Counted from the stretch's first letter, positions 50,825 to 61,736 are shown. The stretch: 64,000 nucleotides of DNA from Phaseolus vulgaris (GCF_000499845.2 NC_023751.2:33912309-33976308); one strand, 5' to 3'. The notes: generated from the letters alone by a model not told the origin. Translations and numbers: made by a program.

Positions 50825-51420
50825 TCACTTGTAACATGATCTGCTCCCGTGTAAATACGCGATCATCACATATCAAAGAAAACAACTACAAAACAAAGAA
50901 AAGGGTAAGCTAGCTATTTTAAAAAAAATACTTATAATATAAATAAAACTTTAAACATCCACATAAAAAAATCAATTCTCATGCATTTTCACATAACCAT
51001 CAAGTGTCTGTCAAAATTTACAATTCATCTTTCTTATGTCAGACTTCTACTGACTCACAACACATAGACACTTTACTCTATTTTCGGAAGACTTGTGTAT
51101 TGAAATTAACATCCTAAGACATGCACCTGTCATACTACTCGTTGTGAATCCACACAATCATCGCAAAAACATCTCAATGTCTCGTCATCTTATTATCTCA
51201 TATGACAGGATAAATTCATGACATGAAAGACCAAATTATTTTTCAAACCGCAGGCAAAGTCTTATAAACCTCCTTCAACTCTCACCAACAAATGAATAAC
51301 TTCATCTATGTGATTTTATTATATCAGTAGAGTCAAGATCGTCTCATTAATGGGAGCTAACAGATCAATACACCCTAATAACAATCTCAGCACGGTATTT
51401 CCTTTCGTGAAAATACTATG
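50825..51420. repeat. Diverged dispersed repeat, copy 2
   Basis: Same family and orientation as 49035-49560, about 1.8 kb further on and a little G+C-richer. It appears to be the better preserved copy and runs on toward the AGCGAGAAT motif cluster at 51660. Confidence 0.6.
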
Positions 51421-51659
51421 TTTTGATCACACTTTCACACCATTCTATACCTCATGTAACACATTAATACACCATTCAATCACATCATAATTTAAACTTT
51501 TCCAACAATCCAAATATATCTCAAAATTCACTTAAACACATAACTAAATTCCTTTAATCATAATTTTAAATAAAATTTATAATTTCCACTTAAAAACAAT
51601 AAGCAATAATATACTAGGATTTCAAAAGCAAAAATAAAAATTTTAAGTTTAAGTTTTTT

Positions 51660-51895
51660 TTCTTACAGAGTCTAGCTTGAGCGAAAATTTGCTCGCATGG
51701 ATGAGAATAGGTCTTGCCAAAGCGAAAATACTCTTGCTTAAGCGAGAGTAAACTCGAGAGCACCTCCAAAATTTATCCCATATTTGCCTGAGCAAGATTC
51801 CCTCTCGTTTGAGCGAGAATGGACCCAAGAGCACCCCATCTTTCCATTCTATTCTCGCTTGAGCGAGAATTTGCTCGCTTAAGTGAGATATGCAA
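51660..51895. repeat. Cluster of near-palindromic CTCGCTTGAGCGAG motifs
   Basis: The words GAGCGAGAAT, AGCGAAAAT and CTCGCTT(G/A)AG recur about seven times (51679, 51721, 51741, 51811, 51861 and neighbours), with AGAGCACC(T/C)C spacers repeated at 51768 and 51829. It is locally much richer in G+C. A 93-codon minus-strand frame across it (51649-51930) is a by-product of the repeats. Confidence 0.75.
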
Positions 51896-51899
51896 AGAA

Positions 51900-54084
51900 A
51901 TCTACATAAATTTTGGCCTAATTTCATCATTCATATTTAAACAAAAAGAATTTCAATAACTCATTTCCTTTCAAAAGTAACTTACACTATATCAACTATA
52001 CAAATCAACCAATTTTTCATATTCAAACTAAAACATCTACCATAAATCATCCATATCAAAATCAACATATTCACATTTTATTATCAAAATCATAAACAAT
52101 CAATCCTATAATAAAATTTGGAACTGGTGACCACGTTACCCTCACATCCAAATCTTCTAACTTAGGGTTCTATTTACAATTAAAACTAGCTCCCCTTACT
52201 TGAACTTGAGCATATGCTCACTAAGAGCTTCAACCCTACCAAAAGTTTAAGGATAACTTAACATACACCACAAAGTCTTGATAAAAAAATTTAACTATAT
52301 CACTAAGATCTTGAGCTAACAGAGATTAACCCTGAAGCTAAAAGACATGCAAAGCCTGAGTGGAGACAAATCTACTAAGTTCAAAATTTGACCAAAGAGA
52401 AGAGCAAATATGAACTTATTGTATTAAAGATTTGATTGTCTTGTAGTATTCACTAACAGGAGTCTAAAGGTGAACTTCAATCATCAAACTGATGAGTGAA
52501 GATATCAAAATCGTAGAGAGAAAGCAGAGGAAAGAAAAAATAAATTTTTAGAAAGATGATGGTTCTTTTAAAATAAAACCTAAATAACTGAATTTTTATT
52601 TATATATTTTTTTTAACTTTAATAATAAAATATTCAATTGCCAATATTATTTTTCTCAATCTTTACACTATCACTATTGTTGATAATTTTTTAATTTATA
52701 AGTTAATAATATTAATATTAATAAATATTTTTGTTATTTTTCCATCTAAGATTAGAGCGGTTGTTCTTCTTGACTTAGTGATATTGACTTAATGTTGCAT
52801 TTGCGTTTTTTTTTCTTAAAAAACTTATGAATTATATTAAGTTAAATAATGAATATGAATTCAACCTAAAATTTTATGATTCTTTCATCAAGGTTTTGTA
52901 TTTAAAAAAAATAAGAGTAACAAAATATATATAATTTTAAACTTATTCCGATTCCCAATAATGAACAAGTTAAAACTCTAGAAAGTACAGCATAACTGAC
53001 TTTAATAGCACAACTTTTCACGTAAGATAGGAATGTCTAATAAGTAATTACTTTAATATTAAATTTAAGAAAAAGAGAGTTTAAATGGGCTTAAATGCAA
53101 ATATATTTCAATTTCAATTCTCTAAAACATATTTAATGCTACAATTTTTAAAAATACATTTATATTTAACTTTAGCATTAATTTCAAGAATATTAAATAG
53201 ACTTAACTATTATTTTTAATCAATGTTAAAACAGTTAATTTTCTTATATTTAATATCAAGAGATACTGGTACTTTTGATTTAGATAATACAAAATATTGA
53301 ATTCACAAATATTAAGGATCAATTAATTGTACTAGATTATACGAATTCCATTATTTCTTCTTAAAATGTCCTTTAATAAAGCAAAAGTTTACGCAACCAA
53401 AGATTTATACTTTTTGTTTTACGAAAAATATAAATTAAGAAAAAGTATTAAGATAATAATAAAATGTACTGCAGTTAAAATATTTAAAGTTTGTTTTTGT
53501 TATGCAACTTCCATTACAAAAAAAAAAGAAGTAATTTTAATCATATAAAAAGTTGGAAAAAATATAATGTTTTCACTTTTTAATAAAATACGTTTTTCTT
53601 CTCAATATGTCTTCAAATAAAAAAAAAATTATTAAAATGTATTTACAAAAACTGTAAGATTCTTTAGTAAAAGTTATTTAAGAAAATAGCAATAACCTTA
53701 AACTACATTTGGAATCGAAAGTATAGAAGTAACAAGTTCTCAAAGGCCGCAAATCCTAACATAAATACTAACTAAATACACTCCTCCTCTTTACTTGCTA
53801 CATTCCCCTTTTTCTTTATTCCAAAGGTTTTCTTATCTTCTTCAACTCATTTTATCTAAGAATCACTTGCCACGCCTTCTCTCTTCTCACACTAGTAAAA
53901 AAAATTGTTTCTTTTCTTCTTACTTTTCACCCAAAATACTCTTATTCTTTGTAATGTTTTTTAATGTATATTATATCATTATGAAGTTTCTGGAAAGAGA
54001 ACTTTGGTGAAAAATGATAAAAACGTGGAAGGGGTGTTCTTAGTAACTATGTAAGTGTATTTAGTAATTTTCCAAAAAAAGGAA
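51900..54084. other. Intergenic DNA
   Basis: Positions 51960-52540 may continue the repeat of the preceding entries. After that the sequence is AT-rich with no recognised gene. Confidence 0.4.
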
Positions 54085-54142
54085 TAGTGAAAAGTTCTGA
54101 GAAAAAAAAACACTTCTGACAAATATTTTCACAATAAAATAA

Positions 54143-54702
54143 GGGATGTTTCTTCCTTCATCCTTACAATTTTCTTCCTGCACCCCTACATTCGTGTGGA
54201 TTTACAAAATTAACTTGTGAGTTTTTGAAAATCCCAAAGCCAGCGCAGACCACTCTCCTTGTTTCTTCTTTGAATTTTCATGGACATTGTTGAGAGCAAA
54301 TATCGGCGAGATTCCTTTTCTTTGTTCATGATTTTGTTGCATTTTTAGTGAATCTGTGTGGTTTCTAACGAAAATTTGGTGGTAACTGAATATTTTTGGA
54401 AACATGGTTCATTGGACAAAAATCTAATTTGTAATATTCGTGGAAATGACAATACAAAATGAAATATATATATATATATATATATATTACATTCTCGAAA
54501 GGGAAGTCCGTATTCAGAATATTTTGTTCAGAACACATTTTATGAACTTACCATTTTGGAAGTAAAAAAATGTATTCTAAAAAGGATATTTCAGAATGAT
54601 TTTTTTCTCTTCCAAATTTTCTATTCCTTTGCTTACAAAACACCCTCTATTTGGGAATTTCAAAATATGAAGGGGTGCAGAGAGAAAAATCTGAAATAAG
54701 CA
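54143..54702. mobile_element. MITE-like insertion in the 3' UTR of the JAZ relic
   Basis: About 560 bp interrupt the alignment with the JAZ 3' UTR. The left edge (GGGATGTTTCTTCC then TTTTCTTCCTGCACCCC) and the right edge on the other strand (TGCTTATTTCAG then TTTTTCTCTCTGCACCCC) are inverted repeats. TAAAATAA (54135-54142) and TAAAATTA (54703-54710) look like an 8-bp duplication with one mismatch. It contains a (TA)n tract (54464-54487). Confidence 0.55.
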
Positions 54703-54766
54703 TAAAATTACATATAATTATAGTTGGGCTCAAATTTGAGGCAAAGTAGCACCCAGTCCAAGATAT

Positions 54767-55223
54767 GGACTCTTTCTTCCTACACCTCCATACCTTCTTG
54801 TGCCACCCCATACTAAATATGAAAATACCATTTTATCCTTTTTTTTCACCTCTTGGATTTGAAAAAATAAGCCTATGGATTATGTAATCTGGATAAATTC
54901 TGGATTACATAATCCGGAAGTCAATTTCATATTTAGAAAAGACTTCCGGATTATGTAATCCAGAAGCTAATAGCACATCTGAAAAAAAAAAAAAAACTTC
55001 CGGATTACAGAAGCTAATCTTATGTATAGAAAAGACTTCTCGATTATGTAATCCGGAAGCTAATTACAAAAGACTTCCGGATTACATAATCCGGAAGCTA
55101 ATTTTGAATCTAGAAAAAAACTTCTGGATTATGTAATCCAGAATATTGAAAAGGGTATTTTTGGAATAAGAAAAATTTATGGGGGTGGCACAAGAAGGTA
55201 TGGAGGTGCAGGAAGAAGCAGCC
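54767..55223. mobile_element. MITE inserted in the last exon of the JAZ relic
   Basis: A 457-bp insertion with long terminal inverted repeats. The shared core (TTCTTCCT(A/G)CACCTCCATA then CCTTCTTGTGCCACCCC) spans about 45 bp at each end. It is flanked by exact CAAGATAT copies (54759-54766 and 55224-55231). Removing the element and one CAAGATAT restores collinearity with the intact JAZ exon, which confirms the 8-bp target duplication. The interior holds several inverted copies of CTTCCGGATTATGTAATC (54940-55140). The 8-bp duplication suggests hAT; no transposase is encoded. Confidence 0.85.
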
Positions 55224-55500
55224 CAAGATATGGTATGGACTGAGCTAGCCAGTTAGTAGACCCATCTGTTACTTGATATGGTGCGTCTGCATCAATTTTG
55301 TAAGAACACAAGAAAACACTTTTATCAAGTCGGAGGAAAAACAAACTAAACTAAAAGACAAGGAAAAAGGTTTTGATATGAATAGCCTCTTTGTAAATCG
55401 GAAAATCAAATTCTCCTAATATTCAAATCAATTATCAATAACAAAATGAAAGTACACATCTACGGACACATCAAAATTGAGAGTTTTACTTCTGTGAAGT

Positions 55501-55600
55501 CATGGGACGATCACTAAGGGGCTGTGAGATCATGGGACGATCACTGAGGGGCTGTGAGATCATGGAATGATCACTGAGGGGCTGTGAGGTCATGGATCGA
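55501..55600. repeat. Tandem array of a 30-bp unit
   Basis: Units starting CATGGGACGATCACT lie at 55501, 55531 and 55561 with an exact 30-bp period, and a partial fourth starts at 55591. All share GGGGCTGTGAG. It lies just beyond the recognisable JAZ relic. Much richer in G+C than the surroundings. Confidence 0.9.
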
Positions 55601-56343
55601 TCCAATTAATATATTATAACAGTCCAATCTGAGAAATTAATGACGATACCCGCAGAATCTTCATAAAGAATAGAGTGTGAAATTGGCGGAGGTGGGGGTT
55701 ATGAGAATTTATGAAGGAATTAAGTCATGAAAGAGAACCGTTACAAAGAAGGACAGGGGAGAAATTTTCTATAAGAAAGAAAGGAGGCCGAACAGGAAAG
55801 GGAACGGGAAAAATTAGAAACCACTACTTCCGAATACTTTTGATGCTCTAGCTAAGGGTTATCTGTCTTGGCTAGAACAACTTCTTTCAACAAAATCTTC
55901 TCCAATCACATAATCAAGAGCTAAACTTATGAAAAACATGCTAACAAAAATCTAATTATCTAATAATTATGTTCAGCATTGTTAGTTTATAAATAAAGGG
56001 TAAAAATAAATTTCAATTTAAATAAATAAATGTGTTATGCAACTTGGAAATTAATTTATTTAATTTTTTACTTACATACATTTACAAGGTTTCGGACATA
56101 TATATGTATTCACAAGCACTCTTATTAGATAATATTCCCTTTGAATAATCTTATTTACTATTTTTTTTAAATATTATTTTAATAAAATGCACATAATCTT
56201 TAAAAAATATTTAGCTTATAACCTATCATTTATATCCTTCAAAAACTCTTCTAGCAATTGGTAAATATATTGATAAGTAAGGTTTCAACCCTTTCCTTTT
56301 ATCATTCAAGATTGGTGGATTATGTATTCACATATAATGTTTT
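55601..56343. other. Intergenic DNA with a purine-rich stretch
   Basis: Positions 55680-55830 are AG-rich and of higher G+C. No coding frame or RNA is recognised. Confidence 0.4.
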
Positions 56344-56542
56344 GCTACCAAATTTAAAAACTAAATAATTGGTAGTAAAAAACTTAGTTGCTAATTAAAT
56401 ACCAATTTAAAAACTATTTAATAATAATAGAAACTAATTTAGAAATCAATATTTTTTTTTTAGTTTCTAAAATGATTTCTAATTGCAACTAATTATTTTG
56501 GTCTCTAAAAATTGGTTTCTATTTTATTATTTTTTTTTAGTG
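56344..56542. mobile_element. Truncated copy of the palindromic CACTA-type MITE
   Basis: Matches the centre and right half of the element at 38582-38972 (GCTACCAAATTT, AATTGGTAGT, CTAATTAAATACCAATTTA, TAGTTTCTAAAATGATTTC). It ends in TTTTAGTG at 56542. Confidence 0.65.
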
Positions 56543-57583
56543 TAACCCCTCCTCTAAAAAAAAAATCTAAACACACTCCCTTGTAATCAAGCAAGAATAT
56601 ATACTACTAAATTCAAGATCAAATATGGATAAATCACATAATTAAAAATATTCGGCTATTTGGAAAAGAATGAGTGAAAGAGATCATTTCTAAAACTAAA
56701 AAATTAAATAAACGATTTTTTTCATGTTATTAGTACATTTAGACTATATATATATAAATAAACATAAAAAAGTGGACTCAAATTACGTTCATAAGCACAA
56801 TGACAAAAGTCCAAATTAATACAAGAAAAATTAAATCTACATGGAATACTATAAAATAATTAAACAAATTTTCTTTAACTTTTCAAAAGTTGTAAAAAAT
56901 AACATAAGACTCAAAGTATAGTAAATCATATGTCTATGTTAAATCCCTAAAAAGTTAAAATCCAATAAAGCTAAAATAAGTTAAAAATAATATCTATAAA
57001 AAGAATTATGACGAAAATAATAAACAAATGTCATATTAACTGAAAATGAAAACAATAATTGAAAATACTAAAAGTGTTTTTAATGTAAAATAAAATTATT
57101 AAAGTGTGTGCAAAACATGTGTCGTCTATTAACTTGTTGCATTTGAAGATCAACCACTCCAACTAATGGAGGAATTGAAGGAGATATCCATACAAAAAGG
57201 AACGATGGAGATGATAGAATGCCATATGAATGGGAAATGAAAAAACAATTATGCTAGGTATAAATATATGTCCTCTATCACAAATTTTTTTTAAAATGAT
57301 TGTAGAACAGGTTGAAAAGTTGTAGTAGGTAAACACATTCGAAAATCGAGTATCTAACTGTTATTTAGTGTTGCAATGATAAGAAAATTCAATAATAAGT
57401 GGCGAATGTGCCTAAACTTCAAAGATTTAATAAATCATGTTCAAAAGATTTATACTCATTCTCAAACATCAAAAACTCAATAATGATGGATCGTGATGTA
57501 AGATGTTAAGTTTTATAGCAAAATTTGATTTTTTTTGTCATTAACACGGTCTTGTCCTCATCTTTGGGATGTATTATAGGCCT
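56543..57583. other. AT-rich intergenic region
   Basis: No gene or RNA recognised; mostly A-rich sequence with scattered short repeats. Confidence 0.45.
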
Positions 57584-58336
57584 ACATTAAAAATTAAATA
57601 AAATTATTTTTGGAGTTTTTGAGAGTTTTTAATTCTTATCTTGAGAAAAAATTTCAAGTGATGAATCTCTTTACATTTATCCTTTAATTCTTGAATTAAA
57701 GGTCACATGTTCTTACTCCTTTCCTTATCTTAATCTATTTTTCCTATAGTTTCTTACATGTTCTTGTTTTTACTTTAAACTAATATAAAATAAATGGATT
57801 TTTTCATGATTTTTTGTGCTTCCATCAAATATTCTTGTATTTCAATGGAGTTTCTCTTCTCCAACACACTTTGAGTTGATCAAGTTCTTAACCTGTTCAA
57901 CAAAACTCCTTTAAGGTGCATTTGAATTTAGTTGTAACTCGAGTATGTGTCATGAAAACTTAAGATTTCGTGGTTGCAAACTCCATCAACTAAACAATAT
58001 ATACTTTGTAATTGATGTAAACCTTAACATGTTAAGAACTTGATCAACTTAATGTGTGTTGGAGAAGAGAAACTCCATTTAAATACAAGAATATTTGATG
58101 GAAGCACAAAAAATCATGAAAAAATCCATTTATTTTGTATTAGTTTAAAGTAAAAACAAGAACATGTAAGAAATTATAGGAAAAATAGATTAAGATAAGA
58201 AAAAGAGTAAGAACATGTGACCTTTAATCCAAGCATTAAAGGATAAATGTAAAGAGATTCACCATTTGAAAGTTTTTCTCAAGATAAGAATTAAAAACTC
58301 TCAAAAATTCCAAAAATAATTTTATTTAATTTTAAG
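57584..58336. repeat. Long inverted repeat, arms of about 305 bp
   Basis: The left arm (57584-57892) and right arm (58031-58336) are reverse complements along nearly their full length with few differences, around a ~138-bp spacer. Landmarks include GAGTTTTTGAGAGTTTTTAA, TTTACATTTATCCTTTAAT, TTTTTACTTTAAACTAATA and AGTTGATCAAGTTCTTAAC, each present inverted on the other side. A transcript through it would fold into a long near-perfect hairpin, a natural source of small RNAs. I see no ORF and could not assign a transposon family. Confidence 0.9.
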
Positions 58337-58339
58337 GTA

Positions 58340-59356
58340 TTTTTACCAGTAATTGGAAAGTTAACTCTACTAAAATTAGGGATGTACATAGGTAATTTCT
58401 TGAAATTAAAAATATACAATAATTACATGTAAAAAGTTTAATGATTTTAAAGAAGAAGCACATGTGACATTTAAAAAAAAATCTATTGAAAAAAAAAACT
58501 CTTCAAAGTAGCCCATGTACACACATGAAACTCACATGTGATAGTTTAAAAAGTTCAAAAAATACTCCTAACTCATGAATTTTGTTCAAGACTTCCTTAA
58601 ATGTTAAGTATCGAAGGTTTTCTTAAGTGTTAACTATCAAGTTCTAGCCTTTCTCAAATTCCTCTAATAACTAGTCATGAACAATACTCTAATCCTTAGT
58701 CTCCCTTAAAATCTTTCTATTATTTCTCCTTCTTTGTCGTGCTTCTTAATAGTAAAAAAACTAATGATTTTCTTCAATTTCATGATGTAATCTGATACGA
58801 TATTTCGCAAAATTGTACAAAGTCAAATCAAATTACCTTTAATTTTCAACAATTCACTTTACATTTAACACGTCTCAACGCTGGTTTAATTTGTCTTTAA
58901 TGTTTCGTTTAATTTGCGCTAATGTTTAATTTACTTCCAAAGACAAATAACCGTTTAGAATTTTCTTTTTTAATTTAAAACATAAATCTAAACTTCAAAA
59001 CAAACGTAACACACGGCAACCGCATTTAATTAAAAATACAAATTAGAGAAAAAATAGAAAAAGATTAATCTTAATATAACAATGAATATATTGAATCACT
59101 ATAATTAGAGCAGCAAACTAACAAATAGTTAGGATCTATGACACAGCTCAGCAGAGCCCAAATTACTATGACAAATAAAGGGGTAACAAGAAACCCATAA
59201 AACATCGTAAAACATTACAAAAAAAAGTAATAACGCTACCTAGTCAGGAAAAAACTATAACCAGAACTTAGAGAAGGGTTCTGGCAAAAACACTTCTGAC
59301 TAGTTAGCATTTTCACAACAAAAATATGCTTAATATTATATATGCTGTAGCTGCTC
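58340..59356. other. Intergenic DNA and 3' flank of the JAZ gene
   Basis: Positions from about 59100 to 59356 are probably the JAZ 3' UTR, because part of them (59255-59340) is conserved in the JAZ relic. Nothing recognised in the rest. Confidence 0.5.
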
Positions 59357-61299
59357 TCAGATTTTAGGTGATGTAGCACTCAACCCAAGCCATGGCATGG
59401 ACTCAGCTGAAACCCCGTTTGGTACTTGATATGGAGCTTTGGAGGCAATTCTGTAAAACAATAGAAGGAAACATTATTCACTGAGCAAAAACAACTACAA
59501 AAAGGTTCTGATATTAATTGCACTTCTGAGAAAAGGAAGCAATTTCCACTGATAATATCTATATTATCAAGACAGATAAAAAAGAAAACCAGATATACTG
59601 ATACACAACCACACTCACCATACAATATTGTGTGTTTATTTAAAAAATGAATGTTTTCTATTTCTATAGTTTCTGAAAAAATGGAAAGATTATTGTTTCC
59701 CTAAAATATTCCTATACCAAACATGCACAAAATGTTTAAAGTTTTCTTTGTTTGGGTGGAAAGTGCATACCTATCCTTTCTCTTCAAGAGAAACCGGTGG
59801 AGTGAAGCTTTTCTAGCAATTGGTGGATCTGCACAAAAAGGAAATTCCTGATCAGAATTATTTTTTTTTATCCATATTACCAAAATTAAATAAAACCATT
59901 CATCTCAAAAGTATTAATGATCTTAAGAAATTACCACAAACAACAGGCCTGGATGGTGCTTGAGAGTGTTCATGGATGGAGTTGGTAACATTCACAGAGG
60001 GAATAATTGGAGCACTTGAATCAGCAGAAGTTCTGACCAGATTAGAAGGAAATGAAGGCTGGCTCTGTGTGTATGTGAAAACAGAATTGTTCTGGCTCTG
60101 TGGTTTCCCTCTAGCATAGGACATGATCTCATTTGCTTTCTCAGCAGGAAAATCATCAAACACAACAACTTGTCCACCATAAAAGATTGTCATCTGTGCA
60201 GTTTTGTTAACCTTGCTCACAGACTTAATTGCACTGCATACATGAATTAATAGATAAGTTGTCACATACTAGTACAAAAACAAGTTTTCTAATGACTCCA
60301 TAAAGAAATTGGAGATTTAAATAGCATATCTAAAGGGTAGTAACAGTTATGAATTGGAATGCAGTCATTGTTCATTAATTTTCTTCCTCGGCAAGTTGGA
60401 ACAAAAGGTTACTGTTAATTGACTTCACAACAAATTAAAGAAGCAAAGCAACCAACCTGGAATTGACCAAGGTTGGAATCTCCTCTAAAGGACGATAGGA
60501 AGCTTGTGGAGAGAGCAAATCCATGGCTGTCAGGTTCTTTGGTGTCACGTTGTTTTCCTTGGTAGGAAACAAGTTCATAGTTGTACCAGATTGACATGAC
60601 GTCTCAGGTGACCCTGTAAAAAATTTCACATCAGAAAAAAGGGGAAATCTCCAAAACATGCAAAAAATCTGACAGATTAACTTTGTTTTGAAACTAAAAG
60701 AGACCAAACATTAAAATCCAACACTTTTTTTTTTACTCTTTTCTCATTCTAATAAGAGGGGCAAATTTGGAGCCATAAGTTAGATCTAGGAATTTGAAAA
60801 GTCATTCAGGGAAACAAATTAGCAACAAAGGCAGAAACCTATGAATTGAGAGAAAAAATTCAAGCCTAAAACTACAAAGAAAAAGATTTGTTTTTTATTT
60901 TCATTTTATAAAAAGAAAAAAACTTTCAAAGACCCACAAGCTGCTTCTCCTTCCTAAAATAAAATCATTTCAAAACAAACCAAGATGAAAGGAATAACTA
61001 ATAAAGTACCCATCAAAATACCAAAATTTCCCCTTCCTTACATTTTCTGCAGAACTAAACAACACCCAGAACTTTCACTGAAATTACATAGAGAAAAACC
61101 CAAAAAGAAACTGTAGAGTTTAAGGAGGCGTACCAGATGGTTCGGTGTTGCATGTCATGCCGAGGGTGAGATCTCCAAAGCTACCCTTCTCCTTGATGTA
61201 TTGACTCAAGAGACTGCAAGTTTGAGAGAAGCTGGACTTCTCCGGCGACTTGGCCGGTTTCTGGCCGGAAAATTCAGAGTACTCCGACGAGCTGGACAT
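59357..61299 (-). CDS. TIFY10: JAZ repressor of jasmonate signalling (TIFY10 group, JAZ1/2-like)
   Basis: Five exons, 61134-61299, 60457-60613, 59935-60233, 59771-59828 and 59357-59450, join in frame to 257 residues, with GT/AG introns throughout. An N-terminal [20 protein letters not shown] block is typical of TIFY10 members. The TIFY/ZIM domain carries TIFYGG at residues 123-128 and mediates dimerisation and NINJA binding. The C-terminal Jas motif (about 208-236) reads [12 protein letters not shown], then five residues, then PY (233-234), and binds COI1 and MYC factors. The protein is nuclear: it represses MYC2-type factors until jasmonoyl-isoleucine triggers COI1-dependent degradation. The degron start is DPPIARK rather than the LPIARR of JAZ1. 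The last intron splits the Jas motif at the conserved place. A G-box lies ~440 bp upstream, consistent with MYC feedback. Confidence 0.95.
59451..59770 (-). promoter_or_regulatory. Jas intron (alternative-splicing site)
   Basis: This 320-bp intron separates KRKD(R) from the X5PY half of the Jas motif. If retained, the frame adds 22 residues after Arg227 and stops at 59703-59701, giving a protein of about 249 residues without PY. In Arabidopsis, retention of the equivalent intron gives stabilised, dominant JAZ forms. Whether this gene uses it is not shown by the sequence. Confidence 0.6.
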
Positions 61300-61342
61300 G
61301 ATGAATTGAGTTTAGCCACAAAGAAGAACACAAGTATTCGGT

Positions 61343-61362
61343 GAGAGAGAGAGAGAGAGAGG
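61343..61362 (-). repeat. GA/CT dinucleotide tract in the JAZ 5' leader
   Basis: About nine GA units on the + strand (CT in the transcript) lie 45-65 nt above the ATG, between it and the TATA box. Pyrimidine-rich leaders are common in plant genes; this may be polymorphic. Confidence 0.85.
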
Positions 61363-61455
61363 AAGAGAACGCGTGGTTTGACGGTGAGGGTTGTTGTTTT
61401 ACAAAGGAAGAGAGAGTCCTAAGATGTAATGATAATCTTTGTCTCCCCTTCATCT

Positions 61456-61463
61456 TATAAATA
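61456..61463 (-). promoter_or_regulatory. TATA-like box and CCAAT of the JAZ gene
   Basis: The minus strand reads ATTGG (61469-61465) just upstream of TATTTATA (61463-61456), about 157 nt above the ATG. Confidence 0.55.
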
Positions 61464-61736
61464 ACCAATGATAACAAATTTTAATTGGTCTAATAAAATA
61501 ATTATAATAATAATATTATTATTATTTTATTTTTTAATAAGGAGGTGGAAAATTGAAGCACGAGGAATATGTGGGGTTTTTCAAAAGCGGTTCTTTTCTT
61601 TTCTTGCCGCTGTCTCCTAACATATCACGCTGTCCCATTTTTTTTTGTTTTCCCAAAGTCTCCCTCATAAATTTTTTTTATTGTTGCCCATTATTATCTA
61701 TTTATTATTATTATAGTTTTTTATTTTTTTCTCCAC

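Larger units (their letters stand above)
54085..55480 (-). pseudogene. Relic of a JAZ gene: last exon, 3' UTR and part of the Jas intron, broken by two insertions
   Basis: Pieces align in order and orientation with the 3' end of the intact JAZ gene at 59357-61299. Positions 54085-54142 match its 3' UTR (AACACTTCTGAC shared). Positions 54703-54766 match the stop region and end of the last exon, 55232-55310 the rest of the last exon, and 55310-55450 the preceding intron (AAAAAGGTT(C/T)TGATAT shared). The last exon still reads DAPYQV and, once the insertion is removed, LGLGATLPQI then a stop. The splice acceptor is lost (ACAG to ACAA) and no other exon remains upstream, so it cannot make a JAZ protein. 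It lies about 4 kb from the intact gene, suggesting an old tandem or segmental duplication. Confidence 0.8.

Noticed and set aside
51649..51930. 93-codon minus-strand frame
   Set aside because: Runs through a cluster of repeated 14-bp motifs; the predicted protein is just translated repeat.
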